A DNA stretch of 58,299 nucleotides, taken from assembly GCA_001798595.1 (NCBI GenBank), contig MGSS01000075.1, positions 1 to 58,299 of the forward strand, written 5' to 3'. The notes under the pieces were generated by a model that worked only from the letters and a program-made list of their open reading frames with translations, did no database searches and had not been told where the DNA came from. Made by a program: the position numbers and the translations under genes. The DNA comes from Deltaproteobacteria bacterium RIFCSPLOWO2_12_FULL_60_19 (GTDB taxonomy: Bacteria; Desulfobacterota; Binatia; UBA9968). Position 1 is the first letter of the stretch, and the number at the start of each line of letters is the position of its first letter. Positions 39,434-47,626 of this stretch are shown in pieces.

Positions 39434-39665
39434 CGCAGGTGGATGTACGGGAAAGGGGTGAAAATCCCCTGCTGCCCCGCAACTGTGACGGCCACGAAAG
39501 CCGCACTGAGCCACTGTGCGCCTCAGGCGCACGGGAAGGCGCGGCGAGTAGGACTGATCGTGATCGTGGATCGTGACCGTGTTCGTTCAAAGAAATTTAC
39601 GAGCACGAGGGACGAGCACGAACACGACTAAAAAGCCTAAGCCAGGAGACCGGTCCTTCCTGCCC
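39434..39665 (+). ncRNA. cobalamin riboswitch 2, with repeat insertion
   Basis: Blocks GCAGGTGGATGTACGG, GGGGTGAAAATCCCC, GCCCCGCAACTGTGA, GCCACTGTGCG, GGGAAGGCGCGGCGAGTAGGA and AAGCCAGGAGACCGGTC are in order. Compared with riboswitch 1, about 70-80 extra bases (39555-39630) lie between GAGTAGGA and AGCCAGGAGACC. It precedes the TonB-dependent receptor. An AAGGAGG lies upstream at 39404-39410 without a following start codon. Confidence 0.92.
39555..39630. repeat. short-period repeat hairpin inside riboswitch 2
   Basis: GATCGTG-type words (TGATCGTGATCGTGGATCGT) followed by loop bases and ACGAGCACGAGG/GAGCACGAACACG words. The two halves pair imperfectly, and the word family matches 16915-16975. 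It occupies the variable peripheral-stem position of the aptamer. Confidence 0.75.
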
Positions 39666-39674
39666 TAACAACTT

Positions 39675-39698
39675 CCCCTTTCGCGGGAAAAGGAGGGG
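39675..39698 (+). promoter_or_regulatory. ribosome-site-masking hairpin of riboswitch 2
   Basis: CCCCTTT (39675-39681) can pair with AAAGG and GGGG of AAAAGGAGGGG (39688-39698), which contains the ribosome site 4 bases before the receptor ATG. This suggests translational control by the riboswitch. Confidence 0.6.
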
Positions 39699-39701
39699 CC
39701 C

Positions 39702-41723
39702 ATGTTCTCGATCTTTCTTTTTTTCATTTCGGTTTTACTTTCCACTTTCGCCTACGCCGCGGAGCCGAGCCAGGAAGAGAGCCTGCCGTCGGTCGTGGTG
39801 ATCTCCACCAGACTCCAAGACGTCGAGGAGGAGGCATCCAAGGTTCCGGGCAAAGTCATCGTCATCACAGCCGAGGAGATTCAGCGGCTCGGCGCGAAAA
39901 CCGTGCAAGAGGTCCTCCAGTATCAAACGGGTGTCGTCCTCTACGATCAGATCGGCAACGAGTTTCAGCCGACGATAGATTTTCGAGGCTTCAACGGCCA
40001 GCCGGTCCCCGCCACCGCCGTTTTCCTGGACGGCGTCCGCGTCAACGAGCCGGACTTCAACTCGACAAACTTCGATCTCATCCCGATCGAAGATATCGAA
40101 CGGATCGAAATTATGCCGGGGACGGCCACAGTTTTCGGGCGCAATGCCCTGGGTGGAGTGATCAACATCAGAACCAAACGGGGCCGGAAAGACAAGCCCC
40201 ATGTCGGATTGGAGATCGGCGGAGGCAGTTATGGCCGGCAGAAATATTCCTTCACCTCGGATGGGCCGCTCCCGCTGGACAAGTTCGATTACTACGTCGG
40301 TACGACGCGCGAGCTGACCGACGGATTTCGCGAGGCGTCGGGAGGCCGGATTACCCGTATCTTCGGCAAGCTAGGTTTCAGGTATGAAGATAAAACCGAC
40401 GCGACGCTTTCCTACACGCACGTCGAGGATCACCTCAAGCAAGCCGGCTCTCTGCCCGCCAGCCGTCTTCGCCGCGACTACAACGATAACCTGACCCCCG
40501 GGGATTTCTCGAACAGCAATCTTCACCTGGTTGCGCTCAACGTGCGGCAGAAGCTGTCCGCGGGCTTCTCCCTTGCGCTGAACGGTTTTGTCCGGATGAA
40601 CGACCAGGAGTCGTTTGTCAGGGGCCTCTCCAGCGTCTCAACGCTCCTGACAGAAACGACCTCCGGCGGCACTACGATCCAGGCGACGCACGACGGCGTC
40701 ATTCTCGGCAGGAAGAACCTTCTCAGTCTCGGCGCGGAATATACCCGCAACCGCTTCGACATCGTCAACTCCGGCCTTTTCTTCCCGGCCTTTTCCTTCC
40801 TTACTCGTCAGTCGACCAAGGAAGACGTCGCCGGAGCTTACCTCACCGACAGCTTCACTCTCTTTGACTCGCTGGTTCTGAGCGGCGGTGTCCGCTACGA
40901 CTGGGACCGGTACGATTTTACCGATAAGATCGACCCGGCGCTCAGCGGGGGAAAAATTTTCCGTCGGGTAAGTCCCAAAGCGGGCCTCGTCTTTACGCCC
41001 ATTAAGGATTTAAGCTTCTCATTCAACTACTCCGCGGGAGTCAGAATGCCGACGGTCAGCGAAATCTTTGCGCAGGGACCGTTCGTTTCCAATCCCGACC
41101 TCGTGCCGATGACGAGCCGCAACTTTGAGCTTGGGGCCAAGGGCAAAATCGCGGATTGGCTGGAGGCTTCTCTTGCCCTGTTTTACATGCCGGTCAAGGA
41201 CGAGATTCTTTTTGTGATCACCGACCCGGTCAACTTCTTCGGCCGGAATGAAAACATCAGCAGCACGCTGAGAAAGGGCATCGAGCTTTCACTCAAAGGA
41301 CGCTACCGGAAGTGGTTCGACGCTTTTCTGAACTACACCGTGACGAAGGCCACCTTCGAGACCGACGTGCTCTTATCGTCGGGGCAGGTTAAAAAAGGCG
41401 ATGAACTTCCGATGGTTCCGCGCCATCGCGTCGGCCTTGGCATCAACCTCCATCCCGTGGAAGATCTGACGATCTCCATATTGGGAAGCTATGTCGGCCG
41501 GCAATTTTTTCTCAACGACGAGCCCAATCGATTCACAAAGCTGGAGGACTACTTCGTCCTTGGCAGCCGGGTCAGCTATCGGTGGAAGGACCTCACCGGC
41601 TATCTTATGGTGAACAATCTCACCAATCAAAAATACTCGACGTCCGGTATCAAGGTGGCCCAGCCCTTCGTTGTGCCCGCTCCCAGGATCAACCTGTTTG
41701 CCGGTTTGATTTATCGCTATTGA
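39702..41723 (+). CDS. TonB-dependent outer-membrane receptor (probable cobalamin/corrinoid transporter)
   Basis: A 673-residue protein with a signal peptide (FFISVLLSTFAYAA), a TonB-box-like LPSVVVIST near residue 28, a plug domain (KVIVITAEEIQRLGAKTVQEVL, IEIMPGTATVFGRNALGGVINI, residues about 45-165) and a 22-strand barrel region ending INLFAGLIYRY with the C-terminal aromatic. Control by a cobalamin riboswitch makes uptake of cobalamin or a related corrinoid the most likely role, analogous to BtuB, although overall similarity to any named receptor was not tested. It lies just after tonB-like and before cobalt-transport-like genes. Confidence 0.92.
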   Translation: MFSIFLFFISVLLSTFAYAAEPSQEESLPSVVVISTRLQDVEEEASKVPGKVIVITAEEIQRLGAKTVQEVLQYQTGVVLYDQIGNEFQPTIDFRGFNGQPVPATAVFLDGVRVNEPDFNSTNFDLIPIEDIERIEIMPGTATVFGRNALGGVINIRTKRGRKDKPHVGLEIGGGSYGRQKYSFTSDGPLPLDKFDYYVGTTRELTDGFREASGGRITRIFGKLGFRYEDKTDATLSYTHVEDHLKQAGSLPASRLRRDYNDNLTPGDFSNSNLHLVALNVRQKLSAGFSLALNGFVRMNDQESFVRGLSSVSTLLTETTSGGTTIQATHDGVILGRKNLLSLGAEYTRNRFDIVNSGLFFPAFSFLTRQSTKEDVAGAYLTDSFTLFDSLVLSGGVRYDWDRYDFTDKIDPALSGGKIFRRVSPKAGLVFTPIKDLSFSFNYSAGVRMPTVSEIFAQGPFVSNPDLVPMTSRNFELGAKGKIADWLEASLALFYMPVKDEILFVITDPVNFFGRNENISSTLRKGIELSLKGRYRKWFDAFLNYTVTKATFETDVLLSSGQVKKGDELPMVPRHRVGLGINLHPVEDLTISILGSYVGRQFFLNDEPNRFTKLEDYFVLGSRVSYRWKDLTGYLMVNNLTNQKYSTSGIKVAQPFVVPAPRINLFAGLIYRY

Positions 41724-41812
41724 GCGGCGCCGGCGTCCGCTTAGATGGTTGTCACGAGATAAAAAAGCTGTTAAAAGTCGCATCCAGAACCAGATCAACA
41801 AGGAGAGTCCAG

Positions 41813-42340
41813 ATGAAACCACGGATGGCGTTGTTAACGACAATAATTTTCGGCGCGGCCGCGCTGCGGCTGCTTCCTCATGCGCCCAACTTCGATCCGA
41901 TCACGGCGCTGGCGCTGTTCGGCGGCGCGCAGATCGAAGACAGGCGCTGGGCCTTTGTTCTACCGCTGGCGGCGATGCTGCTGAGCGATCTGCTCATTGG
42001 GTTTCACCCGTTGATGCCGGTCATCTATCTGACGTTCGCGCTGGTGGTGTGGATGGGAATTTCTTTGCGCCGCCGGCTCAAGCCTCTCCCCGTGGCCGGG
42101 GCGGCGCTCGGGGCAGCGACGCTCTTTTTCGTCGTCAGCAACTTTGCCGAGTGGACTTTAGGCATGTTGTATCCCAGGACCGTCGAAGGTCTGATCGCCT
42201 GTTACATCGCGGCGATCCCTTTCTTCGGCAACACCATCGGCGGGGCGCTGTTCTACTCCGCGGCGCTGTTCGGTGGCTTGGCGCTCGCGCAGAAAAGATT
42301 TCCGCAAATTGCTCCCGAATCGCGCCTGGCGGCGCGTTGA
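41813..42340 (+). CDS. DUF6580-like multi-pass membrane protein (possible ECF S-component-like)
   Basis: A 175-residue protein with about five membrane helices. The N-terminal ALRLLPHAPNFDPITALALFGGA, then PLAAMLLSDLLIGF and CYIAAIPFFGNTIGGALFYSA, are the recurrent blocks of DUF6580 proteins. These resemble substrate-binding S-components of ECF transporters and often sit beside TonB-dependent receptors. The ATG at 41813 has AAGGAG at proper spacing; upstream in-frame codons overlap the receptor gene. It lies in the cobalamin-regulated set, so a role in corrinoid or cobalt uptake across the inner membrane is inferred. Confidence 0.75.
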   Translation: MKPRMALLTTIIFGAAALRLLPHAPNFDPITALALFGGAQIEDRRWAFVLPLAAMLLSDLLIGFHPLMPVIYLTFALVVWMGISLRRRLKPLPVAGAALGAATLFFVVSNFAEWTLGMLYPRTVEGLIACYIAAIPFFGNTIGGALFYSAALFGGLALAQKRFPQIAPESRLAAR

Positions 42341-42372
42341 ATCCGGCGCGCGGGAGATGGACGGAGGCTTTT

Positions 42373-42573
42373 ATGGAACCAGCGATTCGGATTTCAGGTG
42401 AGCGGTGGATGGTCGCGGGCCTGACCTTGCTCGGCCTATTCTCGCTGTACGTCCTGGCGCTCGATCAAGGGCTTCTCCTTTCACTGGCACAGGGCCCGGC
42501 CGCCTTCGATATGAACCTGATTCATGAGTTCGTCCATGACGCGCGCCACGCTGCGGGTTTCCCCTGCCATTAA
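42373..42573 (+). CDS. cbtB: cobalt transporter subunit CbtB
   Basis: A 66-residue protein with one membrane helix (MVAGLTLLGLFSLYVLALDQGLLL) and the characteristic metal-binding C-terminus NLIHEFVHDARHAAGFPCH. This is the standard CbtB form. It pairs with CbtA, encoded downstream after a repeat hairpin, as a predicted cobalt transporter under B12 control. GGAGG lies about 7 bases upstream. Confidence 0.92.
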   Translation: MEPAIRISGERWMVAGLTLLGLFSLYVLALDQGLLLSLAQGPAAFDMNLIHEFVHDARHAAGFPCH

Positions 42574-42579
42574 AAGAAG

Positions 42580-42652
42580 TAGGCAGTAAGCAGTACGCAG
42601 TAGGCAGAAAGCTTCAGGGCTTTTGCTACTGCATACTGCCCGCTGCCTGTTG
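42580..42652. repeat. heptamer array (GCAGTAG) with inverted arm
   Basis: GTAGGCAGTAAGCAGTACGC then AGTAGGCAGA (42582-42608), period 7, is matched by inverted CTACTGCATACTGCCCGCTG (42627-42646). The hairpin separates cbtB from cbtA and could modulate read-through. Confidence 0.8.
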
Positions 42653-42656
42653 AGTC

Positions 42657-43382
42657 GTGGTGGACAATAAGTCTCTCGGCCAAATCCTCAAAGTTGCGCT
42701 GCTGGCAGGACTGATCGCCGGCACCGTTGCGGCGATCTTCCACTGGACTTTCACTGAATCCCTCATCGACAGAGCCATCGAGATAGAAAACCACGCGCAT
42801 GCGACGCTTGCGGGCTCTTCCGAAGAGCCCGTGGTCAGCCGTCCCGTGCAGAAGGCCGGTCTCTTTGCCGGCCTTCTGCTGTACGGAACGGCATGGGGAG
42901 CTCTTCTCGGGCTTCTAATTTACGCGGTCAGGCCGTGGTTTGTGAAGCTCGACTATGGGAGGCAGGGATTTTTGCTGGCTTTGTTACTCGGCTGGGCCGT
43001 GGTGATTTTTCCGATGCTCAAGTATCCGGCAAATCCGCCGGGAGTAGGAGAGGCGGAGACGATCGGCTATCGGCAAGGACTTTTCGTCGGTCTGATCGCG
43101 CTTTCATTGATAGGGGTGACGGTTGCCCTGGCTATCGAGCGCCGCTTGAGCGGAAAAGGGAACGTGAAACGAGCTGCTGTGGTGCTGGGTTACCTGATCT
43201 ATCTCGCCTTGATCTACTTCACGCTGCCGGGGAATCCAGATCCTATCAAACTTCCGGCCGACTTAATTGAATCGTTTCGCGCCCTATCGCTTGTGGGTCA
43301 GGTCCTGTTCTGGGGAGCTATGGGAGGATCGTTCTGGTGGCTGCGCCGCGGAGGAGCTGAACACTCTGATCGTCCGTCATGA
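42657..43382 (+). CDS. cbtA: cobalt transporter subunit CbtA
   Basis: A 241-residue membrane protein, about six helices. It shows LKVALLAGLIAGTVAAIFHWTFTE with a conserved His, QKAGLFAGLLLYGTAWGALLGL and FPMLKYPANPPGVG, the CbtA blocks. Start is a GTG at 42657 just after the repeat hairpin; no good ribosome site is visible. It should form the cobalt channel with CbtB. It ends in a 6-base convergent overlap with an acyl-CoA dehydrogenase gene. Confidence 0.92.
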   Translation: MVDNKSLGQILKVALLAGLIAGTVAAIFHWTFTESLIDRAIEIENHAHATLAGSSEEPVVSRPVQKAGLFAGLLLYGTAWGALLGLLIYAVRPWFVKLDYGRQGFLLALLLGWAVVIFPMLKYPANPPGVGEAETIGYRQGLFVGLIALSLIGVTVALAIERRLSGKGNVKRAAVVLGYLIYLALIYFTLPGNPDPIKLPADLIESFRALSLVGQVLFWGAMGGSFWWLRRGGAEHSDRPS

Positions 43383-44531
43383 CCGGTTCGCCTTCCTGTA
43401 CCCCAATGCGTCCTGGGCGATGATGATTTTCTGGATGTTCGATGAGCCTTCGACGATCTGGTACGACTTGGCGTCGCGGAGGTAGCGTTCCACGGGAAAT
43501 TCCGTCGAATAGCCGTAGGCGCCAAGGATTCTGAGCGCGGCGTCGGCGGCGAAGGCCGCCGCCTCGGCGGATGTGTATTTGGCGATCGACACTTCCAGAT
43601 TGTTCGGCTGCTTTTGGTCCGCCAGCCAGGCGGCGCGGTAAACGAGCAGCCGCGCCGCTTCTTCGTGCGCGACCATCTGGGCGATCAGATCCTGGTTCAT
43701 CTGGAACTGGCCGATTTTCTGGCCGAACTGCTCCCTCTGGTTGCAATAGCCGACCGCCGCCTCGCGAGCCGCGCGCGCCACGCCGAGGGCGCCGGCCGCG
43801 CAACTTAAGCGTGTCTGGTTCAACTGCCACATGCAGATCTTAAATCCGTCTCCCTCCTTGCCGAGGAGATTTTCCGCCGGCACCCGGAGATTCTCGAACG
43901 TCAGCTCGCCGATCGGCGAGGCATGGACCCCCATAGTATCGAGCGAACGGCGGCTTACGCCGGCCTGATTCAGATCGGCGTAAAAGGCGGAAATGCCGTG
44001 GTGTTTTTGCGCGCGGTCCGTATAGGCGTAGATTAACGCGGTATCCGCGACCGGGGCGTTGGAGATCCAGATCTTGGTGCCGTTGAGCAGGTAGGTGTCG
44101 CCATGACGCGCCGCCGTCGTGCGGAGCGCCGCGACATCGGAGCCCGCGTCCGGCTCGGTGATGGCGAAGCAGCCGATTTTTTCGCCGCGCACGAGCGGCG
44201 GAATCCACTTCTTCTTCTGCTCTTCGTTCCCGAAGTGGAGCAGCGCCAGCGCCGGCCCGATCTGCATGTTGATATAGACTCTGATGGCGGCGTGGACCCG
44301 GGCGATCTCTTCCGTAATGAGCGCGAGCGCGAGAAAGCCAAGGCCGTTTCCCCCGTAGCTCTCCGGGACGATGGCGCCGTAGAAGCCAAGGTCGCCCATC
44401 TTCCGGACCAGGTCTTTGCGAAACTTGTGTTCCTTATCGTCCTGCGCAGCGGTCGGCGCGATCTCCTTGGCGGCAAAATCGCGCGCCAGGTCGCGCGCCG
44501 CTTTTAAGTCGTCCGACAATTCAAAATCCAT
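43377..44531 (-). CDS. acyl-CoA dehydrogenase
   Basis: A 384-residue flavoenzyme of the acyl-CoA dehydrogenase family that makes alpha,beta-unsaturated acyl-CoA and passes electrons to ETF. It has KIGCFAITEPDAGSDVAALRTTA, LLNGTKIWISNAPVADTALIYA and the C-terminal DAKSYQIVEGSSNIQKIIIA, with the catalytic Glu in EGSSNIQ. Ribosome site AGGAGGA. It follows another acyl-CoA dehydrogenase on the same strand after a repeat hairpin. Together with the enoyl-CoA hydratase and SDR upstream this looks like a small beta-oxidation-type operon; chain specificity is not predictable. Confidence 0.94.
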   Translation of the reverse strand: MDFELSDDLKAARDLARDFAAKEIAPTAAQDDKEHKFRKDLVRKMGDLGFYGAIVPESYGGNGLGFLALALITEEIARVHAAIRVYINMQIGPALALLHFGNEEQKKKWIPPLVRGEKIGCFAITEPDAGSDVAALRTTAARHGDTYLLNGTKIWISNAPVADTALIYAYTDRAQKHHGISAFYADLNQAGVSRRSLDTMGVHASPIGELTFENLRVPAENLLGKEGDGFKICMWQLNQTRLSCAAGALGVARAAREAAVGYCNQREQFGQKIGQFQMNQDLIAQMVAHEEAARLLVYRAAWLADQKQPNNLEVSIAKYTSAEAAAFAADAALRILGAYGYSTEFPVERYLRDAKSYQIVEGSSNIQKIIIAQDALGYRKANRS

Positions 44532-44550
44532 AGTTCTCCTCCTAAGGAAT

Positions 44551-44625
44551 CGTAAAACGTAAGGGGTTAGGGGTTAGGCGTGGGGAAATCGAAGTCCCTT
44601 TACCCCTCACGCTTTACGCCTAACG
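44551..44625. repeat. heptamer array (GGGGTTA) with inverted arm
   Basis: AAGGGGTTAGGGGTTAGGCG (about 44561-44580) is followed by TACCCCTCACGCTTTACGCC (about 44601-44620). The right arm is translated as the last residues (VKREG) and stop of the downstream-numbered acyl-CoA dehydrogenase gene. Confidence 0.75.
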
Positions 44626-45757
44626 AATTGAGCAGGCTGCGCGCAATCACCAGCTTTTGGATTTCCGACGTCCCCTCGTAAATCCTGAGTGCGCGGACAT
44701 CGTTGTAGAGCCGCGCGACAGGAGTCTCCACCACGACGCCGATGCCGCCGTGGATCTGAACCGCCTGATCGACGATTTGCTGCGCCGCCTCCGTCGCATA
44801 GAGCTTTGCCATCGACGATTGCCTCTTGAAATCCTCCCCGCGATCGTGGCTCCAGGCGGCGTGATAGACGAGCAGTCGCGCGGCCTCTAGCTCCGTGGCC
44901 ATGTCGGCGAGTTTGAACTGGATGCCCTGAAACTGCGCCAGCTCCTGGCCGAACTGCCGCCGCTTTTGGCTGTGCCGGAGCGCTTCCTCCAACGCCCGTT
45001 GGCCGAAGCCGAGAGCCGCCGCCGCGACCGTGCAGCGCAGCGTATCGAGCGTGTCGAGAGCGATTTTGATGCCGTCGCCCTCCTGACCCAAACGATTCGA
45101 TTCGGGAACGATGCAATCCTCAAAGGCGATAACCCCGATCGGATGGGGAGAAATAACGCGAGTCTTCTCTTTTAAGACGAGGCCGGGATTGTCGCCTTCG
45201 ACTACGAAAGCGCTGAGGCCTTTAGCTTTTTTTCCGGGATCCGTCGAGGCGAAGACGACGTAGATATGGGCGATGCCGGCGTTGGAGATAAAGCGCTTGA
45301 TTCCGTTAAGGCAATACTCCTTGCCGCGCTTCACCGCGCGCGTCTGGATGGCGGAGATGTCGGAGCCGGCTTCGGGCTCGGTAACTGCAAAAGCCGCGAT
45401 GGCTTCGCCCCGGGCGACGGGCGGGAGGTATCGCTGCTTTTGGTCGTCGGTTCCGGCCAGCGTGATCGGGTAGCTTCCGAGCGCCTGCATCCCGAGCATC
45501 GTATCCGCGAGCGCCGATCCGCGCGCCAGCTCCTCGCGCAGCACGCACCAGTCGCGGGATTGTATGGTCTCTCTGACGCCGCCGAAGCGCTTCGGCGTAA
45601 CGTAGGCGACAAACCCCTCCCGCGCAAGCTCCTTCACGAGCCGCCGGGCCGCAGCCTCGACATCCGCCTCTTCCGCGCGGTTCAGCAGATGCTTGTCCAC
45701 CCAGGCGCGGACACGGGATTGGAGCGCGAGGTGATCTTGGTCGAAATAGGGGAGCAT
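44600..45757 (-). CDS. acyl-CoA dehydrogenase
   Basis: A 385-residue acyl-CoA dehydrogenase. Visible blocks are AIAAFAVTEPEAGSDISAIQTRA, CLNGIKRFISNAGIAHIYVVFA, and RALRIYEGTSEIQKLVIA with the catalytic Glu in EGTSEIQ. It is a paralogue of 43377-44531 and lies immediately upstream of it. The C-terminal six residues come from a repeat array, so the ancestral end may have been altered. It belongs to the minus-strand set beginning with the Lon-like protease and SDR genes. Confidence 0.94.
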   Translation of the reverse strand: MLPYFDQDHLALQSRVRAWVDKHLLNRAEEADVEAAARRLVKELAREGFVAYVTPKRFGGVRETIQSRDWCVLREELARGSALADTMLGMQALGSYPITLAGTDDQKQRYLPPVARGEAIAAFAVTEPEAGSDISAIQTRAVKRGKEYCLNGIKRFISNAGIAHIYVVFASTDPGKKAKGLSAFVVEGDNPGLVLKEKTRVISPHPIGVIAFEDCIVPESNRLGQEGDGIKIALDTLDTLRCTVAAAALGFGQRALEEALRHSQKRRQFGQELAQFQGIQFKLADMATELEAARLLVYHAAWSHDRGEDFKRQSSMAKLYATEAAQQIVDQAVQIHGGIGVVVETPVARLYNDVRALRIYEGTSEIQKLVIARSLLNSLGVKREG

Positions 45758-45928
45758 TCGCTACTTAGTCTGGATTATCTAGAGTCCTCGGGGGCAAGCC
45801 CTTCCGGTCGACGGCAATAAAACTCTACTTTTAGGCAACCTTCACGTTCGGTGCCGTCGCCCGTCAAGGCCTGCCCCTTCGGACAACACTATGTTGCGAC
45901 CTCTCATTGTGGCGTGAATTTTCCCGGT

Positions 45929-46726
45929 TTAGTTGTCGCGATTAAATACCGGCGCTCGTTTTTCGACGAAGGCGCGGTAGCCTTCATGAAAATCGGGGGT
46001 GTCCATGCAGACGGCCTGCGCCTTGGCTTCCATTTCCAACGCCGCTTCGAGATCCACGTGGATCTCGCGGTTGAGCAGGTCTTTGGTTACGCCGAGGGCG
46101 TAGAGCGGCCCCTGGCTCAGGCGGCGCGCCATCGCGTAGACTTGGTCCATCAACTCGGCGTGCGAGATCACTTTGTTGGCCAGCCCGATGCGGTAGGCCT
46201 CCTGGGCGTCGATAAAATCCCCGAAGAAGACCAGCTCCGTTGCTTTTCCCTGTCCCACGATCTTCGGCAGCAGGTGCAGCGCGCCCATGTCGGCGCCGGC
46301 GAGGCCGACTTTGGTGAACAGAAAAGCAAACTTCGCCTGGTCGGAGAGAATCCGCAAATCGCTCGCGAGCGCCAGCATCGCGCCGGCGCCGGCGGCAATG
46401 CCGTTCACGGCCGCGATGATCGGCTTCTTCAGATTGCGCATGTTTTTGACGACGTTGCAGGTCATGCGGGTGAAGCGATAGAGATCGTAGCTCTTCATCT
46501 GGAGCAGCTTTCCGATGATGTCGTGGACGCTGCCGCCGGAGCAAAAGCCTTTTCCCGTCCCCGTGAGCACGATGACTTTTACGGCCTTCTCATCGGCCAC
46601 GTCCTTCATCAGCCGCTCGAGCTCTCCGTAGCTCTGAAACGTCAGCGCGTTAAGCCGATCGGGATCGTTCAAGCGCACCGTGGCGATCCCGTCTTTCACT
46701 TCATAGAACAAACTCTCGTAAGCCAT
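45929..46726 (-). CDS. enoyl-CoA hydratase/isomerase family protein
   Basis: A 265-residue crotonase-fold enzyme. RLNALTFQSYGEL, VLTGTGKGFCSGGSVHDIIG (first oxyanion Gly-Gly) and AVNGIAAGAGAMLALASDLRI (second oxyanion segment) are in place. It probably hydrates the enoyl-CoA made by the neighbouring dehydrogenases. ATG 46726 has a strong GGAGGAGA; upstream in-frame codons are repeat-derived. Confidence 0.92.
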   Translation of the reverse strand: MAYESLFYEVKDGIATVRLNDPDRLNALTFQSYGELERLMKDVADEKAVKVIVLTGTGKGFCSGGSVHDIIGKLLQMKSYDLYRFTRMTCNVVKNMRNLKKPIIAAVNGIAAGAGAMLALASDLRILSDQAKFAFLFTKVGLAGADMGALHLLPKIVGQGKATELVFFGDFIDAQEAYRIGLANKVISHAELMDQVYAMARRLSQGPLYALGVTKDLLNREIHVDLEAALEMEAKAQAVCMDTPDFHEGYRAFVEKRAPVFNRDN

Positions 46727-46744
46727 TCTCTCCTCCTTCGGAGC

Positions 46745-46842
46745 ATTGCAAAATGAAAAATGCAAATTGCAAAATTCAAAGTCTAGCGTGCTCCGTAACT
46801 TTTGCACTTTTCAATTTGAACTTTGCATTTTGCATTAAGCCG
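46745..46842. repeat. heptamer (TGCAAAA-type) array with inverted arm
   Basis: TTGCAAAATGAAAAATGCAA with AATTGCAAAATT (46747-46778) pairs with inverted TTTTGCACTTTTCAATTTG and TTTGCATTTTGCATT (46800-46836). It fills the gap between the SDR and enoyl-CoA hydratase genes. The word is the same as at 33252 and 30743. Confidence 0.8.
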
Positions 46843-46846
46843 GGAC

Positions 46847-47626
46847 TCATACCATCACGGCGCCTCCGTCCACGTTGATCGCCTGTCCGGTGATTCCTCC
46901 GGTGGACTCCGAGGCCAGCATGACGGCCAGATCGGCCACCTCTTCGGGAGCGATCAGCCGGTTCTGTGGCGTGGCGCTTTTGAAAAGCTTCAGCACCTCT
47001 TCCACTTCTTTGCCGGTCTTCTCCGCCATTCGCGCCGCATTGCCGAGCGTGAGCTCGGTCTCGACGTATCCGGGGCAGATCGCGTTGACCGTCACTCCGG
47101 TGCGCGCCATTTCGATGGCCAGCGCGCGAGTGAGCCCGAGCAACCCGTGCTTGGAGGCGGTGTAGGCCGCGATGTAGGGGTACGCCACTTTGGCGACGGT
47201 CGAGGCGATGTTGATGATCCGGCCCCATTTTGCGGCGATCATCGCAGGCAAAAACACTTTGCAGCAATGATAGGCGCCGGTGAGATTGACTTTGAGCACC
47301 TGGTTCCACAGCCGGTCTTCCATCTCCAAAAAGGCCGCCGCGGGCGCCATGCCGGCGTTGTTCACCAGGATCTGTATGCCGCCGAACTCGCCGGCGATCT
47401 CGCGGTTGAGCGCGTCAACTTCATCCTTGCGCGTCACATCGCAGCACAGCGGCAGCGCCTTTGCTCCTTTGGCGCGAATCTCTTTAGCCACGGCGTCGAG
47501 CGAGGCTTGCGTTCGTCCGGTGATCGCCACCCGACAGCCCTCTGAAGCGAAGGCCAGGGCGATGGCGCGACCGATTCCCCGGCCGCCGCCGGTTACAAGA
47601 ACATTTTTTTCCCGGAGAGTCGCCAC
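46847..47626 (-). CDS. short-chain dehydrogenase/reductase
   Basis: A 259-residue SDR with VTGGGRGIGRAIALAFA (cofactor loop), LPLCCDVTRKDEV, LVNNAGMAPAAAF, and YIAAYTASKHGLLGLTRAL with catalytic Tyr and Lys; the end GQAINVDGGAVMV is typical of FabG/HBDH-like members. A 3-hydroxyacyl dehydrogenase role would fit the adjacent acyl-CoA genes. It starts at a GTG whose first base side overlaps the stop of the Lon-like gene by one base, so translation is probably coupled. Confidence 0.93.
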   Translation of the reverse strand: MATLREKNVLVTGGGRGIGRAIALAFASEGCRVAITGRTQASLDAVAKEIRAKGAKALPLCCDVTRKDEVDALNREIAGEFGGIQILVNNAGMAPAAAFLEMEDRLWNQVLKVNLTGAYHCCKVFLPAMIAAKWGRIINIASTVAKVAYPYIAAYTASKHGLLGLTRALAIEMARTGVTVNAICPGYVETELTLGNAARMAEKTGKEVEEVLKLFKSATPQNRLIAPEEVADLAVMLASESTGGITGQAINVDGGAVMV

